64,000 bases of DNA, taken from NCBI GenBank assembly GCA_022829145.1, contig CM040741.1, forward strand, positions 37,618,534 to 37,682,533. Reading direction: 5' to 3'. Position numbers and translations under genes: made by a program. Shown here one piece after another: positions 1-13,400 of this stretch (the first letter of the stretch is position 1; every line of letters begins with the position of its first letter). Source of the stretch: Albula goreensis (taxonomy: Eukaryota > Chordata > Actinopteri > Albuliformes > Albulidae). The notes under the pieces are model-generated. The model ran no database searches and had not been told where the DNA came from. It saw only the letters and a program-made list of their open reading frames with translations.

Positions 1-828
1 TTTACAGAGGAAGAGATGGAGACCAAACAGAGGTCAGGTTCCTTTTCCCATTCACATCGTAAGATCTATACTTTGAGGAGGCAGTGGAGTGGAGGGAGGG
101 GGGGGGAGGAGAGGGTGCAATTATGAGACTTTCATGTTGTTCGCTAATTGGACCAGAATCCACCCCTTCCTCTGCAACAGCAATCCACCTCAACCCCCCA
201 AACCCTTCCTGGCTGAGCAGAGCTCCTAGCGCACCAGTGAACAGGACTGCAGAGTGTGAATGGGAGGTCAGTGCAGGTCCTGAGTCATTACTTGCTCTCA
301 TTAAGCCAGAGCACCAGCAGAAGGAGGGGGGGGAGGCTGGGAGATGGAGCCCAAGGTAAACAGCACGATACCCGTGTTGAGTGATCCCAGGTGTGCATCT
401 GTGTTGGAGGGATTGCTCGGGCTTAGGTTTATCCAGCAGGACGTTATAGCAGAGCACAGAGCTAAATGAAGAAAGCCATGTGAAGTTCTTCCATACTGCT
501 CAAGCATGTTAGTCATGCCTCAGTAGTTTTTCTTTGGAAGAAGGGAGTGACCAGATATAGAAAGATATTTCAGACATCAGCACAGGAAACATATAGATGA
601 CTTTATGATGCAGGTTTTTCTCATGAATTGTAAAAACAGTATATCTCCAGTGAATATGGAAAAAATCATTCCTGTTGACAAACATCCAGTTTTGTCCAAA
701 CATGTAATTAGGTCTACTATTTTATTTCTGGTATTTTTGGAATTAAAAATATACAGAGGTAGAGAGGTAGGTTTTGTAATGATTTGAATGTTCACTGTAT
801 GGTTTGAGTATCTATGGTTTGAGTTGCC

Positions 829-883
829 TTGTAAGTCGCTCTGGATAAGAGCATCTAACAAATGTCCTTAATGTGATGTAATG
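829..883 (+). repeat. Fish SINE 3' tail
   Basis: The stretch reads GTAAGTCGCTCTGGATAAGA followed by GCATCTAACAAATG and ATGTAATG steps. This is the widespread fish motif found at the 3' end of tRNA-derived SINEs and their partner LINEs. Only the tail is clear, and the head was not recognised upstream. A degenerate relative lies at about 25105-25128. Confidence 0.6.
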
Positions 884-925
884 TTATCTAACTAATGAAG
901 GAAGCCCTACAACATTCAAGTTGTT

Positions 926-961
926 TCTATCTGTCTGTCTGTCTGTCTGTCTTTCTATCTA

Positions 962-1032
<71 letters not shown>

Positions 1033-1033
1033 A
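926..1033. repeat. (CTGT)n/(CTAT)n microsatellite
   Basis: About six CTGT units (about 929-950) are followed by a nearly pure CTAT run (about 956-1032). The repeat creates a spurious Leu-Ser-Ile-Tyr open frame that is not a gene. Confidence 0.97.
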
Positions 1034-2434
1034 ATTTTTTTCCTTTATCAGACTGGCATATACTCTGTGAAAATTAGACTGCATGTAAAATTTCACATCT
1101 CTACTGTCAACCCGTCCTCCCTATTCATTAGCACAACCAAGCTTGTTTTTGTTGGTTTTGCTTAAATTTTCTGAGGATTTAGCACATTCTTTGCTGATAG
1201 CAGACATTTCCATCCCTCCCATGGAAATTCCATCCTTTCCTCCCTGTTGCTGAAACGTCCCTTGTTTCTCTTCTGCTCTTCTCTCTTATCTCACTCCCTC
1301 CATCAATCTCTCCGCCAACTAATACTCCACCTCTCACTCCTGCTGTCCCTCCTCTCCTTTCTAGTCATAGCCTTTGTGTCTTTACTCTATGGAATGATCT
1401 CTCCCCAAATCCTCACACTTGAGGCAAATACTTTATCCAACACACTTTAACCCTTTAGAGACCATGCAGCTTACTGGAAACAAGCTTTTCAGCAATATTG
1501 AGAACAACATTCTTCTTTCCTGTATATGTTTTGGAAAGTAACATGTTTTGTTGAAAATTCCCGAGGATCTGCATGGACGTTGTCCAAATTTCAGTGGTAT
1601 GTTAATGTATTTCAGATAGACTCAACCCAGATTCCCCCATCTTCTATGACTCTTTACCTCTTTCCCTCTATCCTCTGCTACGGTTTATGTTCTCAGTCCT
1701 ACTCCCTTCCTTGTAATTTTTCATCTACCTTTCTGCACCTTGAATAATCCCTATCCATTCATCAGTCTCTCCTGTATCCTGAGTCTTGTACAGAGTAAAT
1801 TTCCTCCCTTTTCCACAAATAGCTGATAACGTAATGCTGTTATAATGGCCACCCAGGGAACCTTCTACTTCTCTAGAACTGCCCAACCCTTGATTCCAGC
1901 TCTCAAGCTAACATCTGTGCCATCTGCTTGTTCTTTGTTGTTGCCTCATAAGTAGATACTGCAGAGGTGGTACTCCCTGAGGGTAATAGAGAGAATAAAT
2001 GGGAAAAATGATGTCATGGTGCCCAACAGATCACTTTAGGATTGACAAACTATGATGTGTTAAGCTTTTCAGTGTTGATAAACTGTTTACAAATGTATTG
2101 ATGGTTCAATGAGTTTGTGTTGCATTGTTCTGTGCAGTCAACCACTGTAAGAGCTATGGTAAGTGTCAGGTTGGTGTCTTTTGGTATTGCTAGGGTCACC
2201 ATAAATGATATTGTTCAGCAGTAACTTGGCCCCAGTAAGGTCCACTCTCACAGATGGTTGGGTGGACATCGGATAGCTCTCTGATTGGTTTAAGAGGAAT
2301 AGTCACTGGCTCTCTTCCATTGTTCATCACTCTTGGTCATCTCTTTATATGTAATGAAAGAAAATACATAAGTGCAGCATCCATTTCCTGTACCTTCTTC
2401 ATCCAGTCAAGGATTGTGGTGGGTCTGGACTCTA

Positions 2435-2590
2435 TCCCAACAGACATTGGGCAAAAAAAAAAAAGTAAAACATGAACCCAGAGAAAAACTGCAAACCTGG
2501 GCCCTTTGTCATGGGATGAAGGACCCAGGTTTGCAGGTTTTTTCAGGGTTCATGTTTTGTTTCATTTTTTTTGCCCAATGTCTATTGGGA
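2435..2590. repeat. Foldback inverted repeat, ~70-bp arms
   Basis: The left arm (2435-2504) is nearly the reverse complement of the right arm (2521-2590), with a loop of about 16 nt. Each arm carries an A- or T-rich run, a block reading AACATGAACCC (or its complement) and a block reading GCAAACCTGGG. By eye about nine in ten bases pair, with slippage at the homopolymers. The outer ends (TCCCAA.AGACATTGGGC) are themselves partly palindromic. This could be a short foldback transposon or MITE, or a hairpin RNA source. Confidence 0.8.
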
Positions 2591-3544
2591 ATGACATTTA
2601 TGCATCCAAAAAGCTTAGGCAGGTGAAAGGCAGAGGAAAACATGAATAAGGTTATAGAGTCCACAAACAACTATTATTACTCCCAAAAAAAGAAAATTAC
2701 CAACCCCAGCATAGTGAATCTTTTCATATCCCAAGGCTCTTGACCTTTATCCAGTGCTAAGGTTTGTGCAGTATGAGGTACAGTGGAGGGGATTGTACTA
2801 ATCTTAAGCAGTCATATCTACAACGTGGAACGTGAGCCACCTGAAGCGAAGGTGTATTTCAGACTCCACGTAGCTTGCTCTGACTAAACTCTTTGACCAG
2901 ACACCCCTCCCCCTTCCCCCTTTTCAATTTCCCAGTAATCCACTTTCATTATCCTGGACCATACCACATTACTCTATCTAGGATCACAGGCTGCAGTTAG
3001 CCTGGGGAGTCATAGCTTAGCCTCTAACAACCCTCTTTATATTAAATACCCTGAGCCCACACTACACAGTGCCAAGCGCTAGGATAAGAAATGGATCTTT
3101 GTAATAAATGATACAGCTGAGATTTAACAATACCAAATATACACTTGACTCCAACTATCAAGTAAACTTGAATCTGACTTGTGACACTGTGCCCCATGTC
3201 TGAGTATGTTTCCACTAGCTACATTATCTCATGGACATGGTGTGAATGTGAGTCAATGTACCTCTGGTGTTCCATACACCAACATGCAAGATCTATATAG
3301 AGTTAAAGACAGGTTTAAAGGCACATTCTCAATGACAGAGGGGCACAGTAGGGATTTAATGAATATTACCACAGTAATACATAAAGTAAGGCAACATCTT
3401 TCAAGCTGAAAGTTGTCATAATACCTCAGTCATTCAGAGTCACTGGTTCCCACATACTGACACAGTCTTCCCAAGAAATGTGGCATCTCAGGGACTCAAT
3501 CGTCTCTGCTCGGATATCTACCGCAGTCAAATGAGTGAGCCCTT

Positions 3545-3713
3545 GCTCAGTGTAATGAGGTCTGCACTGCCAGACACAGAGAACCCATAAACCAGCAGCT
3601 GGAGCCCCAGGGTGGGGGTGGGGGGTGGCGGTAAGAGTGTCAAAGGAAATGAGTGCAGCTCAGTGTAATGTCTGCACTGCCAGACACCCATAAAGAGCTT
3701 GCTGGAGCCCCAG
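3545..3713. repeat. Partial tandem duplication, period ~113 bp
   Basis: The block running from GCTCAGTGTAATG through CTGCACTGCCAGACAC to GGAGCCCCAGG occurs at 3545-3611 and again at 3658-3713, with small deletions in the second copy. The copies are separated by a G-rich spacer. No coding meaning is apparent. Confidence 0.75.
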
Positions 3714-5346
3714 GTCTAAGGAAGCCCCAAAGCAGGAGGAAAGAGGGTGGGAGGGAGAAAGAGAGCTGGGGGTGCTGGAGCGTGCTCTGTTTGTCTCTCT
3801 ATACAGGCTTATCACTGGAGGGGGTGGGGCAACCGGGGACGCAATGTCCTAGCATGCTTAGTTGCTACGGCAAGAAAATCAATTACAAACATAAGGCAAA
3901 GGCATGTGACTCTTTATTTGTAAATCACATTTTTTCAGGATCAGCTAAAATGAAAAATGTGATTAAGGAAAAAACAATACTGTACTTCCATTATTATATT
4001 ATTCTTTTTTGGGTGGGGGTTGGGGGCTGGTTGGACTAACATCAGTTTGTTGCAAGTAGAAAGCAGCATATTTTTCTAAAAAAGCATTGTTTTAGAAATT
4101 AAATTGCAGTTTTTATTTTTTTAGTTTTATAGTTTTTTGGAGATACATTTCACACTAATATCAATATCAATGACCAATATGATTCTGCTATAAAATAGGC
4201 ATTTACAATCAACATTAATATGCTACATGATTTTTAAAGAAGCCAAATAATTGGTTCCCAAATTTTAGGTACGTCAGTCAGACATGGTAAGATGATTTAA
4301 TGTGTCGAGGGAAATAGTAGCAAAATTATAGCATATGCTAAACGAGGAAATACTGTGTGGGGAATGATGAGCAGTGAACAGGAGGTTTAGGTAGTTGCTA
4401 AAAACCACAAAACAAGCAACTCAAAAATGAAAGCAGAGCTAAATCATCATCTCTGTGATCCATTCTCAACAAAAAATGATACAGGTTCACAAAGCTGATA
4501 TTTATGATTAGGATGCCATTCAGAATCCGCTTGTAACCAACGGCAATACACTGTAACATATAACCATAAAACCTGGGCTTTGACATTCATCTGACAGGGT
4601 GTATTTTTGATAAAGGCCAAGGGAGGGCGTTACCCTGAATTGGCAAACGTTCACAATGCTAAACATGGTGAAAGATCAGTTATGTAATGGTCTGTCATCA
4701 CGTGGCAGTCATTTGGTCCAGATATCTGTCTGCAGTAGAATAATGACCAAGAAATTCAAAGCGATTCATGTGACCAGATGGACCTTACATAGAAAAATTT
4801 ATCTCATTAAGATGTTCCCATATTCAAAGATGTATATACCTTAGTAAATTGGTTCAAGAATGGTTTCTTTTAGTGAAAGGATGAAGTCGAACAACTTCCT
4901 TGACCTTCCCAACCACCTTTGCTCTCCTTGGTTCAACTAAAAACAATTAAAACTTGTATAACAGTATCTCAACTCTATTGTCTACCTGTAAATAAATAGA
5001 AAAATTTCTCAAATGCACCCAAAGTGTATCATTCACGAATCAGAGGGAAACATGGTCCATGCGTGGTGTTTGCTAATATGACAAAGATGTTCTGCAGCTT
5101 CTGATCAAGGTCCAGGCATGTTGTGTTTGTTGTTGCGATCTGTTGTGTAAAATCTTATAACATTAACTTACATAACTGAAACACACGTGCTTTTAAATCC
5201 CCAACAGCTACATGCAAGACATAAAGAAAATATTATTAAAACAAGATACAAACATTCACTGGTTATTTGAAAACAGCTATTATTTAATTAAGCTGTTGGT
5301 TTAAAGTCCATTTCTGTCTGGTGACCTGTGTTCTCAGGCTTGTTTA

Positions 5347-5348
<2 letters not shown>

Positions 5349-5424
<76 letters not shown>
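5349..5424. repeat. (GT)n microsatellite
   Basis: This is an uninterrupted GT run of about 38 units. It explains the Thr-His repeat ORF on the minus strand. Confidence 0.98.
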
Positions 5425-5427
<3 letters not shown>

Positions 5428-8400
5428 CCCATCCATTTTTTGCCAGGAAAGTCAGTGAAAGAGATTTGGGACTAGTCTCACTGTGCCAGCAGACATAAAG
5501 AAAGAGTTGAACACCATAAGCAAAAGAAAAGCTCAGAGCACAACATGCCATTTTTACACCAGGAAGCTTACTCAAGATAAAGTTCAGCGTCTTGCATGTG
5601 TAGAAATGTTGTGTGGAGTCTTGCCTTTATATCCAGATGTTACTGATATTTTGTTTCTGCATATTGGCTCTATTGAGAATCACAAGGATTGCCTCACTTT
5701 CTGCTGAAACCCCTCCAAGCTCTCTCTCGTGCACTGTCATGGCATTATAAGCCCTTCTTATCACTATAACATAAAAAGAAGTTTCTTCAAATTGAATTCA
5801 ATTTTATTTCCCCATTTCATTAGATTATCTGTGTGAACATTTATATATCTCTTTATTTGCCAAGGAATAGAACCTTACATAGTCACTGAAACAATACCAT
5901 TCCTTGTGTTGGCACACGTGAACCTTACTATGCTTCTTGTTGAACCATTGGGTGGACTCTGACCCCAAAGACCAGTTGAAGCCCATGTGCTGAGCTCTTT
6001 CCCCAGTCAGGCATGCACTGCAAATATGTGAGATTAAAATAATATAAGCCAGACCGGATCCCCTTGCCCTGATCTGTGGGGCTTGTACAGATTACCAGAA
6101 CACCCCCTTGCTTCTGTCAAAGGCCCCCTTCAAGCTTAAACCAGGAGTCAGATTAAGCAGAGGTGGCGTTACTCCTTGAGGGTCAATGCTATGACCTCTG
6201 AACACCCCCCCAAGATCAGACACTGCTTCATGGAATGCTAGTGATGGCTGTCTGGCCACCGGGAGAAACCCTCTTTTGTTTGGGGGTCTGACCTTTGACC
6301 TGGATTATCAGTTACTCTGTGGATCATACCCTGTGGATATGAGGAGCTCACAGAAAACCTCCAAATCCACAGCACCTCTGCAGACAGCCGTCTGCAGTCA
6401 CAGACGGCGGGGAAGAGAAGGAGGGAGCAGACTAATGAGGGAGAAATTAATTGTTCTGGAAGTCATGTCTACATGGAAATATTTTGAATTAACCACCAAA
6501 AAAGTTTGAGGGCAAGGGATACATAACCCTTCAAATTTCCTTGCAAAGCAAAATAAAACATCCATAAACTGTAACAATTTACACTCAGTTTATTGCTCCA
6601 ACAGTTAACTCAAACCAACTTTTAATTCTTGCACTTTCTAGGTTGGCTGGATGAGTTATTTTTCTCAATGTGTTGGGAAATTATTGCAGTTTATATTTTA
6701 TTCTGTTTGAGTGTTAGCTATTAGCTGGGCCTTATTTTTGAACAAAAGCCTATGATGCTTCTTCCCATTAATGATGCATATTAATGAGGAAGTTGGCATA
6801 ATATGTGTGTCCATGTTCGGAATGCTGCCAGGAGCATGTTGTTTTTATGGTCCTGTCTTTATTGCTGGTTGTTTGTAGCCTATGAGATACAGTGATAGAA
6901 ATCTCTGAAACCAGATTATGCCCACTCAGATGGTAATAATGTGGTAACAATGTCAGAGTTTATACAGTGCCAGGCTGTTAAATTCATTTCTTCTCCATGT
7001 TTCCCCAATGTGCAACAACCAAGGGTTTGTGTAGCACAGCTGTACATGTGGACATTATGAATGGGAAACAAGTTGTTTAATCATGCAAATTTCTCTGTGC
7101 AAAAAGGAAAGATATCCTAAAATCAAAGATGCATCCTCATAAATGTCCTTTGTATAATTGTGGTTTTCTCCTTTCTCTATGTCCTACCCTTGGTAGAAGA
7201 CCATGTGCACTAAAGGGATGCTGCTTTATTAAAAAAATGTCAGTCTAATGAGCTGGTCTGTGGTTCTGCTTGTTACACAAGAGAATTTGTGGCTATTTTG
7301 TCCCACCCAATTGGAGTAAGAGGGCGGGGGGAAGAGGGCTTTCATCTGGCCGTGGTGAAAGCCCTGAGGCCTGAAGCACTAGATAGTGTCACTCCCACAT
7401 CCCCATGTACTCACACTGTGGGACGGCCAAGTTGACTTGAAGAAGACATGTGCAAACCGAGGGGTTGGCAAAGTGTCACCTTTCAACCCCAAAAGAGTTA
7501 ATGGGGCTTATTACAGCAGACTCCCATTTGGATGTAGTCATGCGTTGATCCGAAGGCGACCAAGGATGACAATTAGATTGCCGTGTCCTGTGCTGAAGGC
7601 CTGAGAACACAATAGCCGCCTTGTACCTTAATAACTTATAGGTCAAAGACCAAATTATTGGCTCCCTTGTGGAAGAAAAAATGTTGCCTAATCGTGTTAC
7701 AATAATACTGTAATCTTATATAGAAATAGAAATAAAATAAAGGGTTAGTTTCCCTCTTTATTTAGCCAGAATGGCAGACGGAAAATATGAGACCGCTGCA
7801 GTTGCCTGATGTCGTCCGAAATGGTGTGACAAACACCAGTTGCTTGGGTGTTGTTCTAAGGGCCTGGCTTTTCCAGCAAGGGAGTCTTTGTTTTCAACAG
7901 TTAAAATCTTGTGAGATCAAAGTGACCACAGTCATCCGTTCATTCAGTTTCATAACTCTTTATCTTGTTTATCTTTTCAGTTGGGACACCCATGACTTGG
8001 CTACTTATCTCAAAAAGGGATTAAGCTGACTGTAAATATTTACATTCTCAAATTTTTGAGGTACAGTAGGTAACTGCATATATCTGCTTTCCCAAAAGCA
8101 TGTTTGGGCCATGATAGGTTGGTATTATGAAAAAATATGGGTCATTTTGAGGCTGTGTGCACACAGAGCCCGTTGCTAGGTTTGGAAGTGTTGACATTTC
8201 AAGTGGTCACTAGTTTAGGGACAGGGAATAGTCATGTGATTTTCTTCACTGTCTAATGAGTAACTGGGTGATTTGCTGCTGAACTTCTGTTGTATCCTCT
8301 CTTGAGTTTAATAATGCTCTGGTAACTAATTAGAGTTGCACACCACAAGCGAACAGTAAGAGGCCAATGGTGACGCATTCACCAGCTCCAGAAGGCAAAT

Positions 8401-10356
8401 CTGTGTACCTTGTGGTTTGGGTGCAGTCTTTAGCCCCACACTAGTTTAGTGTGCTCCTTGATGGAGACTTTGCATGTTTTAGTAGTTCCCACAGTAGTGC
8501 AGGCCAGTGGGGACATGTCTGTCTTTGCCAGAGTGCTGGTAAGGGAGGCTCACTGTTTGGGGAGGGAGTGATAATACAAAGAGGTGGTGAAAGTGAGTAT
8601 TAGCTTTAATGCCTTAGGTTTAAAGAGTTACGACCCCCCTAATTTGGAAGAGTTTCGGTTTGGAGTAGCTTGGGATTGAAGAAGTTATTCTATGTTGTTG
8701 ATAGTAAGAAATTGCTGTGTCTGGGTGACATGTACTTTAGTTCTTGTTCTTGCTATTTGTTTTGAGTACGAGATTCAAAAAAAAAATAAATAAATAAAAT
8801 TAAGCACAGCATGACAATACAGTGTTTCAGTAAAATAAAGTGAAGAATAATGATACTGTTTTTCTACACCTAAGTTATACTCATGGATAAAAATGCAAAA
8901 ATCAGTCAGTAAGTTGCCTGTTTTCAGATATACTGTATCCATGTCTGAGGCTTTTGTACACAGTTGTGCTGACAGTTTCAGAGAGGTACTTGGATATAGG
9001 ACTTTGGTCGTTGACACAGTACCTAAGGTTCAGAACTAGTTCAAGCCTCCATCTCTGCAGCCCAGCACTGGGGCCATTGTGGTTCCCATAGTGACAAATT
9101 GCGAGAGGCAGGACGTCGCCCATTATAGTGCTCAGCGATGGTTTTGTACACCTGACGAGTGAAATTTCACGAACCTGATCGCTGCACATGGCGGCAGCGA
9201 CAGATCTATGCTTTTGCTGGTGTCGGATAACGATTGCATGGGATATCGAGTGTAACAAGGGGATTGCGTGTCAGAAAGGGGGGCGCGGCTCTGGTGCAAA
9301 AACCACAAGCTTCTTAGGCCGTAGATTTGACATGAGTCACAATCACTGCTTGTGACTGTTATGAGTATCTCTTAATGAATGGATCTCACTTGGGACACAT
9401 GGGAAAGCACTGTTCATTTATTGTCCCCCAATGCGTTTACATGAAAAGCAGTTTTTGTGGAGCTTGACAGATCTTGATGTTGGCTTCCATAAGCTGTATG
9501 ACAAGTTCATGGAAAAACTGTACGATTTTTCTACATGTAGTTGTTTTTAAGCATAACAATTTTAGCTGAGCGTTTTACTGCCTTTTTTCCTTGTAACTGG
9601 ACATGCATGTAGCAGGGCCTATGAGTCTGAATTTTTCTACTGGAAATACTCTGTTCCACACCTTGCTTCAAGCAGTAAATATGAAAGACGGAAGTACCTG
9701 GACTAGTCTGTTGGTTGGAACATTTTGCCCTTGACTTATTTTAGTGTTGAACTTGATGTGGAAGGAAAATGTGACTTTTTGCCACGTGGAGCTTGCTATA
9801 AGGAGTCAGTGTGTGTCTACATTTCTGCCAAAACTGTGTTCCTGGAGATGGGAGTGAATACAAAACTGTTGTTAGGGGTGTGTGTGGAAAAGGCCATTAA
9901 ACGCATTCCAGTATGTTCTGCGAACAGGACCTACCAAAGGGAGAAGAAAAGACAGGCTGTCGTCAAGGGTTTCGTGTTTCAGCCGTGCCTTACAGAACGA
10001 CTGCTTGTGAATCATATGGCCAAGAATGTCAAATCACCCTGAATTCAGCTCATGATTTTGGTGAGCTCAGCCTTTATTAAGTGTGGGCCTTGAGAGATGC
10101 AGTTTATGCTAATTTTCATCGCTGCACATATGTCAGCAGATCAGTTGAAGTTGTTGATTGCACAGGCATCTCAGCTCAGCTGAGTTATGGGGCCTGATTT
10201 GTTTGCTGATTTTAAGAATGAAGACAGTAACCAAGACACTGGATTCACCGATATGAAGCTTAGAAAAGCGTGTAGATTTTCCATGGATCTATTGTGACAG
10301 TATACGGCATAGAACGTTCAGTTCTTCCACTGAATTCCTGTCCGTCTTCCTTTCAG

Positions 10357-10412
10357 GGCCCTGTTCACGTATGAAGGGATCACCAACAACCTAAAACTGT
10401 CTGACTCAGGAG
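10357..10412 (+). CDS. dbnl: Drebrin-like exon, start of ADF-H domain
   Basis: The exon follows acceptor CTTTCAG and ends at donor GTAAGG. It translates as ALFTYEG...LKLSDSG after a one-base split codon and matches the first strand of the ADF-H fold in drebrin and DBNL (ALYTYEDGSDDLKL in human drebrin). It ends in phase 1. Confidence 0.88.
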
Positions 10413-13400
10413 GTAAGGTCGTACAAATGTTTACCCCAAGCAGCGGGGGGTTTGTTTAAGTTTGACTGAAGTGGTACACCTCAACCCCTAGACACATGTG
10501 TCTCACCATGTCAGTGTTTTCATACTGGACATCTCAAATATCACAAAGGTGGGCCAAGGTCTTGCCAACCTCTCAGCTATTCTGGATGAACATCAAACAA
10601 CGTCACACCAGAACATCATCTCACTTTTTGTTATGGCTCTGTCTATATATAAATAAATAAAATATATTTCATAGTTTTATTTCTTGTTATTCTTATTGCT
10701 TGTATTATCTTTAATTATTTATCTTTTATTATCTTACTGCAGTGTAAAATTTCCAGTGTTAATTTAAGACTCACAATGTACATACGAGTCCAGTTATACT
10801 CATATTTACACTGTTAGTGTTTAAGTAACGCTGAAAATTGTACTGTGTACCCATTTTTTATTGTCGTATTCAATTGGGTGTGCATTAGTCCCCAAATCCA
10901 TTAACATCTTACCTTTTGTCAATCGCTTTTAAAGCACTTTGAATTGCAATTTTATTTGTCAGAAAGGTGCTATATAAATAAAGTTTGATTGATTGACTGA
11001 TTACTGGAAGAGCTCAGAGTAACGCAATTGACCCTGTGCTTTAGAGTGTCGTAAGTCAGAAAGTAGACTACATGCTCTTGGGCAGGATAACATTATGACT
11101 TTTCTCCTTTCTGAAGGTGATGTTTTGTTGTGATGCTCTCCACTCTCCTCCTCTCCTCTACACACTTCCTTGCTCTCTCCGTCTCGTTCTCTCCTCAGTT
11201 GGTGGTGTGCCTGAGCTGGCTGGGAAGCTCCATGTCAAGCGGCCCCTGTATGGGCTGTGTCGGGTGGGGATGGATGGGCCGGCACCAGCCCGTATCGTCA
11301 TGATCAATTGGGTGAGTCCATGAAGCCGTAAGAAACCGAAACCGCACTATGCATAGAGCATAATGATGTGTATGAGAGCAAAAATAGCAAGAACAATTAG
11401 AGCGTTCATGTGGAAGTAAGAGTTTAGTGTAATTACTGCACAATTACTGAGTTAAAACAGCATAATGCAACATAGAAACTGAATTAGAGTAAATACGATG
11501 GGAATGAAACGCACAAAAACATCATAACATGCCATAACATGTAAGCATGAAGGACAATGGATCCATGTGGAAGAAACAAGACACTACTTGGAATATAGTA
11601 TATTAATGACAAAATAGCTTAGGAAGGTAGTGGCATTTATTTGCAGCTTTTGACCCAGAGCTTTATTCTAATGGCGGTTTTTAAAAAGAAGGATCAGCAG
11701 ATGAATTGAGAGAAAGGTATACCATCAAAAGTTTTGTTTAAAAGAAACAGGAAAAGTGAGGACCTTGTACCCGTTCTGAAGACAAAAAATGTCTAATACA
11801 TGAATCCAATATATTCACTCAGCAAAAGTACCTGTATATAAAAGTCATTGACTTTTTCAGTGCCCAGAAGCATAATTCTAAATTACCTGGTGAGAAACAT
11901 GAACTTCAACATGGTTTGAGGTTTTCTGGTTTTTCGGATTTGTCTGGAAAACATCCTTCTTTCAACGTTGAGGTACAGAGTCTTTGTGAATATCCATCGT
12001 AACATATACATTTTGATGACGGATTGATTAATTGTATAAGTTATTGATGTTTGTGTGTAACTTTGCCCTTGGTTGCTCAGCTGTCTCATCAGGCACACGC
12101 TAGCAATTTTGAGCAGATTTTATGTGGAAATTAGACATACTCATTATTGGGTGAAAGAGTTCATATTGCTCGTAAAAAGGACTCTCAATAGAGGTTTCCC
12201 TGGAAAGGTGTTGAAACCCAGGTATTTCATAGCTGTGCAATATAACTGTTGGCTAAGCCTCAGGCGTGGAAGGAGGATGGCGTGGAAGTTGCTCTTGGCT
12301 CCAGTTTCTATGACAACAGGTTAGAATGTTGCAGTGGAGGTCAGAGGTTGCATCTGTAGCCAGTAAGCTTTGGAGGCTGGGGTTGTGGGTGAGCTAACAG
12401 CCCTGCTCTTAAATACTTCCTGTGCGCCTGTAGCTGTGTCCAATACAAAAAACACATATAATACCCAGACATACACCCGCTAACATTCACACGGACAGAT
12501 AATAGGCCTCAAACCACTGAAAAGGCAGTGATCCTGAAGGCATGGCATTCTGTTGAAGCATAAATTCACACTTGAGAATAGTGAATAGCTTTGTTTTTCC
12601 TCCCATTGTAGCTGTTCCTCCCTCTTGTAGTATCACAGACAGTTCTTGGATGGAGGTGAGCATAACAGGAAGCACACAAAGGCGAAAAGATTATTTACTG
12701 CCATGACTCTGCTGGAAGTCGTCATACAGTAATAAAGAGAAATGCTTTTTATTGATACATTCCATTGGTTCATATGGACCCCCCCGACTCATGACTGTGT
12801 CTCTCTATCTGTAGGTGGGAGAGGGGGTTGACGAATACCGCAGGAAGGAATGCACCAGTCATGTGCCCGCCATCAAAGCCTTCTTCAGGGTAACCTTTTT
12901 TTCTTACATTTTCTTGCTATGATCCACATGTTCATTATTTTCCCTTCCCCCTCCACTCCATACCTTCTCCTTTGTAGCCCTCTCTCTCTCTGTATTTCTC
13001 TCTCTGTCTCCCTCATTCATGGTTTACTCTCTAGCTCTCTGTCTTTCACCTCCTCCCTTCCAAACCTGAGGGTTTTTTGTACCTCCTCCTCCCACTGTAA
13101 TGAGGCAGTATCATAGCCCAGTGGGCACAGCTGTGCTGCACTCTTCGCAGGGTACGGCAGGTGTGACCCAGGTCTGACTCCTGATATTTGAAAGCACTTA
13201 GCAGGCCTGGGAGTCATATTCTCTCTGTTCCGCTGCACATAAGCATGATTCAGGCCGTACACAGTCCTGTTCTCCTGCCAGAGAACAAGAACATCAGCAC
13301 CATCTTGTTCTAACTTGTCAACGCAGAAATATAAATGTGAATGTTTGGATTGGAAAGACCTCCCTTGGGCAGATGAGTTTCATTTCCTATATAAGGTGCT

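Larger units (their letters stand above)
1..10356. other. Upstream flank or first intron of the drebrin-like gene, no exon recognised
   Basis: I see no protein-coding exon that I can defend in this stretch. The next recognisable exon (10357) begins with the last base of a split codon, presumably the Trp of the Asp-Trp-Ala-Leu motif at the start of ADF-H domains. An upstream exon ending in TG must therefore exist, either in this stretch or left of the window. I looked for a short ATG exon of the family type (a Leu-Ala-Ala-Tyr-like string followed by a donor after TG) and did not find a convincing one. The stretch holds a CTAT microsatellite, a SINE tail, a 70-bp-arm foldback repeat, a partial tandem duplication and a GT microsatellite, each listed separately. 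The rest is AT-rich unique-looking sequence. Confidence 0.6.

Noticed and set aside
84-359. 91-codon plus-strand frame and an overlapping 151-codon minus frame at the left edge
   Set aside because: Composition follows G- and C-runs; no domain, splice partner or family resemblance was seen. ATGGAGCCCAAG followed by GTAAAC (about 343-360) could be a four-codon start exon but does not fit the drebrin-like phase.
9725-10042. 105-codon plus-strand ORF just before the first drebrin-like exon
   Set aside because: It has no ADF-H start motif, no donor in the right phase and no recognised similarity.
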